Below, in pieces: positions 1 through 9,376 of a stretch of DNA of 64,000 bases (within the stretch, counting starts at the first letter, position 1; every line of letters begins with the position of its first letter). The stretch is from assembly GCA_038380435.1 (NCBI GenBank), contig JAWZYU010000662.1, positions 25,640 through 89,639 of the forward strand, read 5' to 3'. Made by a program: the position numbers and the translations under genes. A model generated the notes under the pieces. It searched no databases, was not told where the DNA came from, and worked only from the letters and a program-made list of their open reading frames with translations. The stretch is from Ryuthela nishihirai (lineage: Eukaryota; Arthropoda; Arachnida; Araneae; Heptathelidae).

Positions 1-248
1 AAGTATTGCAGGTATTAAGTGTATTTTGCAGAGTGAGAGCAGAGAGTTATTTACGAGAACTAAAATTTTACTTCTAAATTAATTTCTGAAGGGCAAAACC
101 ATAAATTCCAGATTCGAACCAGCACCTGTTCCTCAGTTCTGAGGCTAAATTATAGCCTGTTTCATCATTAGAACTAGGGATGTGTTCCAACGAAGTATTG
201 CAGGTATTAAGTGTATTTTGCAGAGTGAGAGCAGAGAGTTATTTACGA

Positions 249-266
249 GAACTAAAATTTTAGTTC
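249..266. repeat. 18-bp perfect palindrome present in nearly every monomer
   Basis: GAACTAAAATTTTAGTTC is identical to its own reverse complement. It recurs once per monomer at offset 57-74. Only rare monomers alter it, for example near 4660 (one base lost), 13468 (one A gained), 14997 (TTTT to TTGT), 30860 (GTTC to GTAC), 31620 and 43897. A dyad of this length could bind a homodimeric protein or extrude as a cruciform; no binding protein can be named from sequence. Confidence 0.95.
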
Positions 267-301
267 TAAATTAATTTCTGAAGGGCAAAACCATAAATTC
301 C

Positions 302-312
302 AGATTCGAACC
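302..312 (-). promoter_or_regulatory. Pol III B-box-like / tRNA T-arm-like block (antisense)
   Basis: Read on the minus strand this is GGTTCGAATCT. The Pol III B-box consensus GGTTCGANNCC has nine specified bases, and eight match; only the final C is T. The block repeats in almost all monomers at offset 110-120. Exceptions include TTCCAA near 2987, 4135, 4898 and 52970, TTCAAA near 56618, and GATGCGAACC near 43751 and 45671. A TTTT tract, a possible Pol III terminator, lies about 12 nt downstream on the minus strand. Family knowledge: tRNA genes and tRNA-derived SINEs use this box as an internal promoter. Whether it works here, or is a fossil of a tRNA-derived ancestor, is inference. Confidence 0.4.
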
Positions 313-322
313 AGCACCTGTT

Positions 323-336
323 CCTCAGTTCTGAGG
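323..336. repeat. Short inverted repeat CCTCAG-TT-CTGAGG
   Basis: Two 6-base arms flank a 2-base centre at offset 131-144 of each monomer. In RNA it would form a 4-5 bp stem with a small loop. Subtypes weaken it: CTAAGG instead of CTGAGG in many monomers from 40 to 53 kb, TTTTGACGCT near 38401, 39552, 59903, 60286 and 60863, and CAGTTCCGAGG near 12588, 12778, 12968 and 30738. Confidence 0.85.
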
Positions 337-350
337 CTAAATTATAGCCT
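334..350. repeat. Short hairpin AGGCTA-AATTA-TAGCCT overlapping the previous one
   Basis: Six-base arms with a 5-base loop at offset 142-158. It shares AGG with the 3' arm of the upstream inverted repeat, so the two stems exclude each other within one strand. The AAAGTATAG variant (near 1683, 23281, 25773, 27307 and 28830) changes only the loop side and leaves TAGCCT intact. Confidence 0.85.
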
Positions 351-359
351 GTTTCATCA
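348..359 (-). promoter_or_regulatory. Weak A-box-like sequence upstream of the B-box-like block
   Basis: On the minus strand this reads TGATGAAACAGG. Against the A-box consensus TRGCNNAGYNGG it matches 6 of 9 specified positions. It starts 47 nt upstream of the B-box-like start, a spacing close to that of tRNA genes. Spacing and orientation are suggestive, but the match is poor and could be chance. Confidence 0.18.
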
Positions 360-630
360 TTAGAACTAGTGCTGTGTTCCAAGGAAGTATTGCAGGTATT
401 AAGTGTATTTTGCAGAGTGAGAGTAGAGAGTTATTTACGAGAACTAAAATTTTAGTTCTAAATTAATTTCTGATGGGCAAAACCATAAATTCCAGATTCG
501 AACCAGCACCTGTTCCTCAGTTCTGAGGCTAAATTATAGCCTGTTTCATCATTAGAACTAGTGCTGTGTTCCAAGGAAGTATTGCAGGTATTAAGTGTAT
601 TTTGCAGAGTGACAGTAGAGAGTTATTTAC

Positions 631-652
631 TAGAACTAAAATTTTAGTTCTA
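631..652. repeat. 22-bp extended palindrome (ACTAG monomer subtype)
   Basis: In monomers with TTACTAG in place of TTACGAG the dyad extends by TA on each side to 22 bp, starting TAGAACTAAAA and ending with its exact reverse complement. This subtype almost always also carries GACAGTAGAG in the purine stretch. It occurs at monomers starting 577, 1535, 31557, 31937, 32129, 32896, 33663, 35581, 36732, 37691, 38266, 38842, 39417, 39609, 39801 and repeatedly between 52664 and 61109. Confidence 0.9.
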
Positions 653-1904
653 AATTAATTTCTGAAGGGCAAAACCATAAATTCCAGATTCGAACCAGCA
701 CCTGTTCCTCAGTTCTGAGGCTAAATTATAGCCTGTTTCATCATTAGAACTAGTGCTGTGTTCCAAGGAAGTATTGCAGGTATTAAGTGTATTTTGCAGA
801 GTGAGAGTAGAGATTTATTTACGAGAACTAAAATTTTAGTTCTAAATTAATTTCTGATGGGCAAAACCATAAATTCCAGATTCGAACCAGCACCTGTTCC
901 TCAGTTCTGAGGCTAAATTATAGCCTGTTTCATCATTAGAACTAGTGCTGTGTTCCAAGGAAGTATTGCAGGTATTAAGTGTATTTTGCAGAGTGAGAGT
1001 AGAGAGTTATTTACGAGAACTAAAATTTTAGTTCTAAATTAATTTCTGATGGGCAAAACCATAAATTCCAGATTCGAACCAGCACCTGTTCCTCAGTTCT
1101 GAGGCTAAATTATAGCCTGTTTCATCATTAGAACTAGGGCTGTGTTCCAAGGAAGTATTGCAGGTATTAAGTGTATTTTGCAGAGTGAGAGCAGAGAGTT
1201 ATTTACGAGAACTAAAATTTTAGTTCTAAATTAATTTCTGAAGGGCAAAACCATAAATTCCAGATTCGAACCAGCACCTGTTCCTCAGTTCTGAGGCTAA
1301 ATTATAGCCTGTTTCATCATTAGAACTAGGGCTGTGTTCCAAGGAAGTATTGCAGGTATTAAGTGTATTTTGCAGAGTGAGAGTAGAGTTATTTACGAGA
1401 ACTAAAATTTTAGTTCTAAATTAATTTCTGATGGGCAAAACCATAAATTCCAGATTCGAACCAGCACCTGTTCCTCAGTTCTGAGGCTAAATTATAGCCT
1501 GTTTCATCATTAGAACTAGGGCTGTGTTCCAACGAAGTATTGCAGGTATTAAGTGTATTTTGCAGAGTGACAGTAGAGAGTTATTTACTAGAACTAAAAT
1601 TTTAGTTCTAAATTAATTTCTGAAGGGCAAAACCATAAATTCCAGATTCGAACCAGCACCTGTTCCTCAGTTCTGAGGCTAAAGTATAGCCTGTTTCATC
1701 ATTAGAACTAGGGCTGTGTTCCAACGAAGTATTGCAGGTATTAAGTGTATTTTGCAGAGTGAGAGCAGAGAGTTATTTACGAGAACTAAAATTTTAGTTC
1801 TAAATTAATTTCTGATGGGCAAAACCATAAATTCCAGATTCGAACCAGCACCTGTTCCTCAGTTCTGAGGCTAAATTATAGCCTGTTTCATCATTAGAAC
1901 TAGG

Positions 1905-1921
1905 GCTGTGTTCCAACGAAG
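1905..1921 (-). promoter_or_regulatory. CENP-B box-like half-site at monomer junction
   Basis: On the minus strand this reads CTTCGTTGGAACACAGC. Compared with the CENP-B box YTTCGTTGGAARCGGGA, positions 1-11 match exactly, then only G16. The functionally essential TTCG and central A are present, but the CGGG half is not (ACAG). The site exists only in monomers whose junction is CCAACGAAG. These are common from about 190 to 31 kb and very rare after 32.1 kb (about 54776 and 57464). The CCAAGGAAG junction destroys TTCG. Binding by CENP-B is not expected without CGGG, so this may be chance, a decayed box, or a related transposase-derived factor's site. Confidence 0.3.
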
Positions 1922-2110
1922 TATTGCAGGTATTAAGTGTATTTTGCAGAGTGAGAGCAGAGAGTTATTTACGAGAACTAAAATTTTAGTTCTAAATTAA
2001 TTTCTGATGGGCAAAACCATAAATTCCAGATTCGAACCAGCACCTGTTCCTCAGTTCTGAGGCTAAATTATAGCCTGTTTCATCATTAGAACTAGGGTTG
2101 TGTTCCAACG

Positions 2111-3257
2111 AAGTATTGCAGGTATTAAGTGCATTTTGCAGAGTGACAGTAGAGAGTTATTTACGAGAACTAAAATTTTAGTTCTAAATTAATTTCTGAT
2201 GGGCAAAACCATAAATTCCAGATTCGAACCAGCACCTGTTCCTCAGTTCTGAGGCTAAATTATAGCCTGTTTCATCATTAGAACTAGGGCTGTGTTCCAA
2301 GGAAGTATTGCAGGTATTAAGTGTATTTTGCAGAGTGAGAGTAGAGAGTTATTTACGAGAACTAAAATTTTAGTTCTAAATTAATTTCTGAAGGGCAAAA
2401 CCATAAATTCCAGATTCGAACCAGCACCTGTTCCTCAGTTCTGAGGCTAAATTATAGCCTGTTTCATCATTAGAACTAGGGCTGTGTTCCAACGAAGTAT
2501 TGCAGGTATTAAGTGTATTTTGCAGAGTGAGAGTAGAGTTATTTACGAGAACTAAAATTTTAGTTCTAAATTAATTTCTGATGGGCAAAACCATAAATTC
2601 CAGATTCGAACCAGCACCTGTTCCTCAGTTCTGAGGCTAAATTATAGCCTGTTTCATCATTAGAACTAGGGCTGTGTTCCAAGGAAGTATTGCAGGTATT
2701 AAGTGTATTTTGCAGAGTGAGAGTAGAGAGTTATTTACGAGAACTAAAATTTTAGTTCTAAATTAATTTCTGATGGGCAAAACCATAAATTCCAGATTCG
2801 AACCAGCACCTGTTCCTCAGTTCTGAGGCTAAATTATAGCCTGTTTCATCATTAGAACTAGGGCTGTGTTCCAACGAAGTATTGCAGGTATTAAGTGCAT
2901 TTTGCAGAGTGAGAGTAGAGTTATTTACGAGAACTAAAATTTTAGTTCTAATTAATTTCTGATGGGCAAAACCATAAATTCCAGATTCCAACCAGCACCT
3001 GTTCCTCAGTTCTGAGGCTAAATTATAGCCTGTTTCATCATTAGAACTAGGGCTGTGTTCCAACGAAGCATTGCAGGTATTAAGTGTATTTTGCAGAGTG
3101 AGAGTAGAGAGTTATTTACGAGAACTAAAATTTTAGTTCTAAATTAATTTCTGATGGGCAAAACCATAAATTCCAGATTCGAACCAGCACCTGTTCCTCA
3201 GTTCTGAGGCTAAATTATAGCCTGTTTCATCATTAGAACTAGGGCTGTGTACCAACG
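2111..3257 (+). repeat. 6-mer HOR, copy 1 (1147 bp)
   Basis: Six subtypes in order: GTGCATT with GACAGT; GAAGGG; 190-bp short; GATGGG; GTGCATT short with GATTCCAACC; GATGGG. The fifth monomer also lost one base near 2950 and the sixth begins AAGCATTG. The next 1148 bp repeat the order. Confidence 0.85.
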
Positions 3258-4405
3258 AAGTATTGCAGGTATTAAGTGCATTTTGCAGAGTGACAGTAGA
3301 GAGTTATTTACGAGAACTAAAATTTTAGTTCTAAATTAATTTCTGATGGGCAAAACCATAAATTCCAGATTCGAACCAGCACCTGTTCCTCAGTTCTGAG
3401 GCTAAATTATAGCCTGTTTCATCATTAGAACTAGGGCTGTGTTCCAAGGAAGTATTGCAGGTATTAAGTGTATTTTGCAGAGTGAGAGTAGAGAGTTATT
3501 TACGAGAACTAAAATTTTAGTTCTAAATTAATTTCTGAAGGGCAAAACCATAAATTCCAGATTCGAACCAGCACCTGTTCCTCAGTTCTGAGGCTAAATT
3601 ATAGCCTGTTTCATCATTAGAACTAGGGCTGTGTTCCAACGAAGTATTGCAGGTATTAAGTGTATTTTGCAGAGTGAGAGTAGAGTTATTTACGAGAACT
3701 AAAATTTTAGTTCTAAATTAATTTCTGATGGGCAAAACCATAAATTCCAGATTCGAACCAGCACCTGTTCCTCAGTTCTGAGGCTAAATTATAGCCTGTT
3801 TCATTATTAGAACTAGGGCTGTGTTCCAAGGAAGTATTGCAGGTATTAAGTGTATTTTGCAGAGTGAGAGTAGAGAGTTATTTACGAGAACTAAAATTTT
3901 AGTTCTAAATTAATTTCTGATGGGCAAAACCATAAATTCCAGATTCGAACCAGCACCTGTTCCTCAGTTCTGAGGCTAAATTATAGCCTGTTTCATCATT
4001 AGAACTAGGGCTGTGTTCCAACGAAGTATTGCAGGTATTAAGTGCATTTTGCAGAGTGAGAGTAGAGTTATTTACGAGAACTAAAATTTTAGTTCTAAAT
4101 TAATTTCTGATGGGCAAAACCATAAATTCCAGATTCCAACCAGCACCTGTTCCTCAGTTCTGAGGCTAAATTATAGCCTGTTTCATCATTAGAACTAGGG
4201 CTGTGTTCCAACGAAGTATTGCAGGTATTAAGTGTATTTTGCAGAGTGAGAGTAGAGAGTTATTTACGAGAACTAAAATTTTAGTTCTAAATTAATTTCT
4301 GATGGGCAAAACCATAAATTCCAGATTCGAACCAGCACCTGTTCCTCAGTTCTGAGGCTAAATTATAGCCTGTTTCATCATTAGAAGTAGGGCTGTGTTC
4401 CAACG
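3258..4405 (+). repeat. 6-mer HOR, copy 2 (1148 bp)
   Basis: Same subtype order as the preceding copy, including GTGCATT/GACAGT at the start and GATTCCAACC in the fifth monomer. The fifth monomer lacks the 1-bp deletion of copy 1, which accounts for the length difference. Confidence 0.85.
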
Positions 4406-7400
4406 AAGTATTGCAGGTATTAAGTGTATTTTGCAGAGTGAGAGCAGAGAGTTATTTACGAGAACTAAAATTTTAGTTCTAAATTAATTTCTGATGGGCA
4501 AAACCATAAATTCCAGATTCGAACCAGCACCTGTTCCTCAGTTCTGAGGCTAAATTATAGCCTATTTCATCATTAGAACTAGTGCTGTGTTCCAAGGAAG
4601 TATTGCAGGTATTAAGTGTATTTTGCAGAGTGAGAGTAGAGAGTTATTTACGAGAACTAAAATTTAGTTCTAAATTAATTTCTGATGGGCAAAACCATAA
4701 ATTCCAGATTCGAACCAGCACCTGTTCCTCAGTTCTGAGGCTAAATTATAGCCTGTTTCATCATTAGAACTAGGGCTGTGTTCCAACGAAGTATTGCAGG
4801 TATTAAGTGCATTTTGCAGAGTGAGAGTAGAGTTATTTACGAGAACTAAAATTTTAGTTCTAATTAATTTCTGATGGGCAAAACCATAAATTCCAGATTC
4901 CAACCAGCACCTGTTCCTCAGTTCTGAGGCTAAATTATAGCCTGTTTCATCATTAGAACTAGGGCTGTGTTCCAACGAAGCATTGCAGGTATTAAGTGTA
5001 TTTTGCAGAGTGAGAGTAGAGAGTTATTTACGAGAACTAAAATTTTAGTTCTAAATTAATTTCTGATGGGCAAAACCATAAATTCCAGATTCGAACCAGC
5101 ACCTGTTCCTCAGTTCTGAGGCTAAATTATAGCCTGTTTCATCATTAGAACTAGGGCTGTGTTCCAACGAAGTATTGCAGGTATTAAGTGTATTTTGCAG
5201 AGTGAGAGCAGAGAGTTATTTACGAGAACTAAAATTTTAGTTCTAAATTAATATCTGATGGGCAAAACCATAAATTCCAGATTCGAACCAGCATCTGTTC
5301 CTCAGTTCTGAGGCTAAATTATAGCCTGTTTCATCATTAGAACTAGGGCTGTGTTCCAAGGAAGTATTGCAGGTATTAAGTGTATTTTGCAGAGTGAGAG
5401 TAGAGAGTTTACGAGAACTAAAATTTTAGTTCTAAATTAATTTCTGATGGGCAAAACCATAAATTCCAGATTCGAACCAGCACCTGTTCCTCAGTTCTGA
5501 GGCTAAATTATAGCCTGTTTCATCATTAGAACTAGGGCTGTGTTCCAACGAAGTATTGCAGGTATTAAGTGTATTTTGCAGAGTGAGAGCAGAGAGTTAT
5601 TTACGAGAACTAAAATTTTAGTTCTAAATTAATTTCTGATGGGCAAAACCATAAATTCCAGATTCGAACCAGCACCTGTTCCTCAGTTCTGAGGCTAAAT
5701 TATAGCCTGTTTCATCATTAGAACTAGGGCTGTGTTCCAACGAAGTATTGCAGGTATTAAGTGTATTTTGCAGAGTGAGAGCAGAGAGTTATTTACGAGA
5801 ACTAAAATTTTAGTTCTAAATTAATTTCTGATGGGCAAAACCATAAATTCCAGATTCGAACCAGCACCTGTTCCTCAGTTCTGAGGCTAAATTATAGCCT
5901 GTTTCATCATTAGAACTAGGGCTGTGTTCCAACGAAGTATTGCAGGTATTAAGTGTATTTTGCAGAGTGAGAGTAGAGAGTTATTTACGAGAACTAAAAT
6001 TTTAGTTCTAAATTAATTTCTGATGGGCAAAACCATAAATTCCAGATTCGAACCAGCACCTGTTCCTCAGTTCTGAGGCTAAATTATAGCCTGTTTCATC
6101 ATTAGAACTAGGGCTGTGTTCCAACGAAGTATTGCAGGTATTAAGTGTATTTTGCAGAGTGAGAGTAGAGAGTTATTTACGAGAACTAAAATTTTAGTTC
6201 TAAATTAATTTCTGATGGGCAAAACCATAAATTCCAGATTCGAACCAGCACCTGTTCCTCAGTTCTGAGGCTAAATTATAGCCTGTTTCATCATTAGAAC
6301 TAGGGCTGTGTTCCAACGAAGCATTGCAGGTATTAAGTGTATTTTGCAGAGTGAGAGTAGAGAGTTATTTACGAGAACTAAAATTTTAGTTCTAAATTAA
6401 TTTCTGATGGGCAAAACCATAAATTCCAGATTCGAACCAGCACCTGTTCCTCAGTTCTGAGGCTAAATTATAGCCTGTTTCATCATTAGAACTAGGGCTG
6501 TGTTCCAAGGAAGTATTGCAGGTATTAAGTGTATTTTGCAGAGTGAGAGTAGAGAGTTTACGAGAACTAAAATTTTAGTTCTAAATTAATTTCTGATGGG
6601 CAAAACCATAAATTCCAGATTCGAACCAGCACCTGTTCCTCAGTTCTGAGGCTAAATTATAGCCTGTTTCATCATTAGAACTAGGGCTGTGTTCCAACGA
6701 AGTATTGCAGGTATTAAGTGTATTTTGCAGAGTGAGAGCAGAGAGTTATTTACGAGAACTAAAATTTTAGTTCTAAATTAATTTCTGATGGGCAAAACCA
6801 TAAATTCCAGATTCGAACCAGCACCTGTTCCTCAGTTCTGAGGCTAAATTATAGCCTGTTTCATCATTAGAACTAGGGCTGTGTTCCAACGAAGTATTGC
6901 AGGTATTAAGTGTATTTTGCAGAGTGAGAGTAGAGTTATTTACGAGAACTAAAATTTTAGTTCTAAATTAATTTCTGATGGGCAAAACCATAAATTCCAG
7001 ATTCGAACCAGCACCTGTTCCTCAGTTCTGAGGCTAAATTATAGCCTGTTTCATCATTAGAACTAGGGCTGTGTTCCAACGAAGTATTGCAGGTATTAAG
7101 TGTATTTTGCAGAGTGAGAGCAGAGAGTTATTTACGAGAACTAAAATTTTAGTTCTAAATTAATTTCTGATGGGCAAAACCATAAATTCCAGATTCGAAC
7201 CAGCATCTGTTCCTCAGTTCTGAGGCTAAATTATAGCCTGTTTCATCATTAGAACTAGGGCTGTGTTCCAAGGAAGTATTGCAGGTATTAAGTGTATTTT
7301 GCAGAGTGAGAGTAGAGAGTTTACGAGAACTAAAATTTTAGTTCTAAATTAATTTCTGAAGGGCAAAACCATAAATTCCAGATTCGAACCAGCACCTGTT

Positions 7401-7654
7401 CCTCAGTTCTGAGGCTAAATTATAGCCTGTTTCATCATTAGAACTAGGGCTGTGTTCCAACGAAGTATTGCAGGTATTAAGTGTATTTTGCAGAGTGAGA
7501 GCAGAGAGTTATTTACGAGAACTAAAATTTTAGTTCTAAATTAATTTCTGATGGGCAAAACCATAAATTCCAGATTCGAACCAGCACCTGTTCCTCAGTT
7601 CTGAGGCTAAATTATAGCCTGTTTCATCATTAGAACTAGGGCTGTGTTCCAAGG
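4406..7654 (+). repeat. Mixed zone with displaced pieces of the 6-mer HOR
   Basis: Seventeen monomers starting 4406-7463. The pair at 4789 and 4978 repeats the pair at 2877 and 3066, sharing the 1-bp loss, GATTCCAACC and AAGCATTG; the displacement is 1912 bp. AAGCATTG recurs again at 6319. The AGCATCTG variant at 5290 and 7202 is also 1912 bp apart. The first 189-bp monomers (AGAGTTTACG) appear at 5362, 6511 and 7274. Confidence 0.75.
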
Positions 7655-9376
7655 AAGTATTGCAGGTATTAAGTGTATTTTGCAGAGTGAGAGTAGAGAG
7701 TTTACAAGAACTAAAATTTTAGTTCTAAATTAATTTCTGATGGGCAAAACCATAAATTCCAGATTCGAACCAGCACCTGTTCCTCAGTTCTGAGGCTAAA
7801 TTATAGCCTGTTTCATCATTAGAACTAGGGCTGTGTTCCAACGAAGTATTGCAGGTATTAAGTGTATTTTGCAGAGTGAGAGCAGAGAGTTATTTACGAG
7901 AACTAAAATTTTAGTTCTAAATTAATTTCTGATGGGCAAAACCATAAATTCCAGATTCGAACCAGCACCTGTTCCTCAGTTCTGAGGCTAAATTATAGCC
8001 TGTTTCATCATTAGAACTAGGGCTGTGTTCCAACGAAGTATTGCAGGTATTAAGTGTATTTTGCAGAGTGAGAGTAGAGAGTTATTTACGAGAACTAAAA
8101 TTTTAGTTCTAAATTAATTTCTGATGGGCAAAACCATAAATTCCAGATTCGAACCAGCACCTGTTCCTCAGTTCTGAGGCTAAATTATAGCCTGTTTCAT
8201 CATTAGAACTAGGGCTGTGTTCCAAAGAAGTATTGCAGGTATTAAGTGTATTTTGCAGAGTGAGAGCAGAGAGTTATTTACGAGAACTAAAATTTTAGTT
8301 CTAAATTAATTTCTGATGGGCAAAACCATAAATTCCAGATTCGAACCAGCACCTGTTCCTCAGTTCTGAGGCTAAATTATAGCCTGTTTCATCATTAGAA
8401 CTAGGGCTGTGTTCCAACGAAGTATTGCAGGTATTAAGTGTATTTTGCAGAGTGAGAGTAGAGAGTTATTTACGAGAACTAAAATTTTAGTTCTAAATTA
8501 ATTTCTGATGGGCAAAACCATAAATTCCAGATTCGAACCAGCACCTGTTCCTCAGTTCTGAGGCTAAATTATAGCCTGTTTCATCATTAGAACTAGGGCT
8601 GTGTTCCAACGAAGTATTGCAGGTATTAAGTGTATTTTGCAGAGTGAGAGCAGAGAGTTATTTACGAGAACTAAAATTTTAGTTCTAAATTAATTTCTGA
8701 TGGGCAAAACCATAAATTCCAGATTCGAACCAGCACCTGTTCCTCAGTTCTGAGGCTAAATTATAGCCTGTTTCATCATTAGAACTAGGGCTGTGTTCCA
8801 ACGAATTATTGCAGGTATTAAGTGTATTTTGCAGAGTGAGAGCAGAGAGTTATTTACGAGAACTAAAATTTTAGTTCTAAATTAATTTCTGATGGGCAAA
8901 ACCATAAATTCCAGATTCGAACCAGCACCTGTTCCTCAGTTCTGAGGCTAAATTATAGCCTGTTTCATCATTAGAACTAGGGCTGTGTTCCAAGGAAGTA
9001 TTGCAGGTATTAAGTGTATTTTGCAGAGTGAGAGTAGAGAGTTTACGAGAACTAAAATTTTAGTTCTAAATTAATTTCTGATGGGCAAAACCATAAATTC
9101 CAGATTCGAACCAGCACCTGTTCCTCAGTTCTGAGGCTAAATTATAGCCTATTTCATCATTAGAACTAGGGCTGTGTTCCAACGAAGTATTGCAGGTATT
9201 AAGTGTATTTTGCAGAGTGAGAGCAGAGAGTTATTTACGAGAACTAAAATTTTAGTTCTAAATTAATTTCTGATGGGCAAAACCATAAATTCCAGATTCG
9301 AACCAGCACCTGTTCCTCAGTTCTGAGGCTAAATTATAGCCTGTTTCATCATTAGAACTAGGGCTGTGTTCCAAGG
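7655..9376 (+). repeat. 9-mer HOR, copy 1 (1722 bp)
   Basis: Nine monomers beginning with a 189-bp AGAGTTTAC monomer and holding a second 189-bp monomer in eighth place (8996). Between them GAGAGC and GAGAGT monomers alternate; the third monomer ends CCAAAG. The next 1722 bp have the same order. Confidence 0.85.

Larger units (their letters stand above)
261..368. repeat. 9-bp long-range inverted repeat enclosing the tRNA-like core
   Basis: TAGTTCTAA at 261-269 is the exact reverse complement of TTAGAACTA at 360-368. The arms are 90 bp apart and enclose the B-box-like block and both hairpins. The left arm overlaps the palindrome, so it could pair either locally or with the distal arm. This is seen in the sequence; folding in vivo is inference. 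Confidence 0.6.
193..384 (+). repeat. Representative 192-bp monomer
   Basis: This unit serves as the reference for offsets (base 193 is offset 1). It is 36.5% G+C (70 of 192). In order it holds: AAGTATTGCAGGTATTAAG; a purine-rich stretch GCAGAGTGAGAGCAGAGAG; the 18-bp palindrome at 249-266; an A/T-rich spacer; GATTCGAACC at 303-312; hairpin CCTCAG-TT-CTGAGG at 323-336; hairpin AGGCTA-AATTA-TAGCCT at 334-350; TTAGAACTA at 360-368; and the junction TGTGTTCCAAGG. Most variation across the array falls in the purine stretch (offset 28-56), at GAAGGG/GATGGG (about offset 87-92) and at the junction (about 175-192). The palindrome and the segment from GGCAAAACC to CCTCAG are close to invariant. Confidence 0.95.
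1..2110 (+). repeat. Left-edge zone, 11 mixed monomers
   Basis: Monomers start at 1, 193, 385, 577, 769, 961, 1153, 1345, 1535, 1727 and 1919. The first five mix GAAGGG/GATGGG and GAGAGC/GAGAGT/GACAGT types and mostly end AGTGCTG..AAGG, like monomers at the far right of the window. From 961 the junction changes to AGGGCTG, and from 1535 most junctions are CCAACG. No clear HOR is visible. Confidence 0.85.

Noticed and set aside
183..195. STAT/GAS-like or heat-shock-like motif TTCCAACGAA / TTCCAAGGAA at the junction
   Set aside because: TTC-N4-GAA is short and degenerate, the spacing does not fit heat-shock elements, and there is no gene nearby to regulate.
302..359. Complete tRNA gene on the minus strand in each monomer
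   Set aside because: Only the T-loop-like block is convincing. No acceptor stem can be paired (the 3' side ATTTATG has no partner at the right distance), the T-stem has wobble and mismatch, and no anticodon arm of proper size is present.
2758..3063. A 101-codon minus-strand open frame, repeated identically at 4670-4975
   Set aside because: It spans about 1.6 satellite monomers and stays open only because the 190-bp short form and a 1-bp loss change the frame. The second copy is the same monomer pair displaced by 1912 bp. No domain, no start context and no conservation in other monomers.
4582..4767. A 61-codon plus-strand open frame, and a similar 60-codon one at 13396-13578
   Set aside because: Both arise from single-base length changes at the palindrome (one base lost near 4660, one A gained near 13468) that connect two frames. 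They are satellite sequence, not genes.
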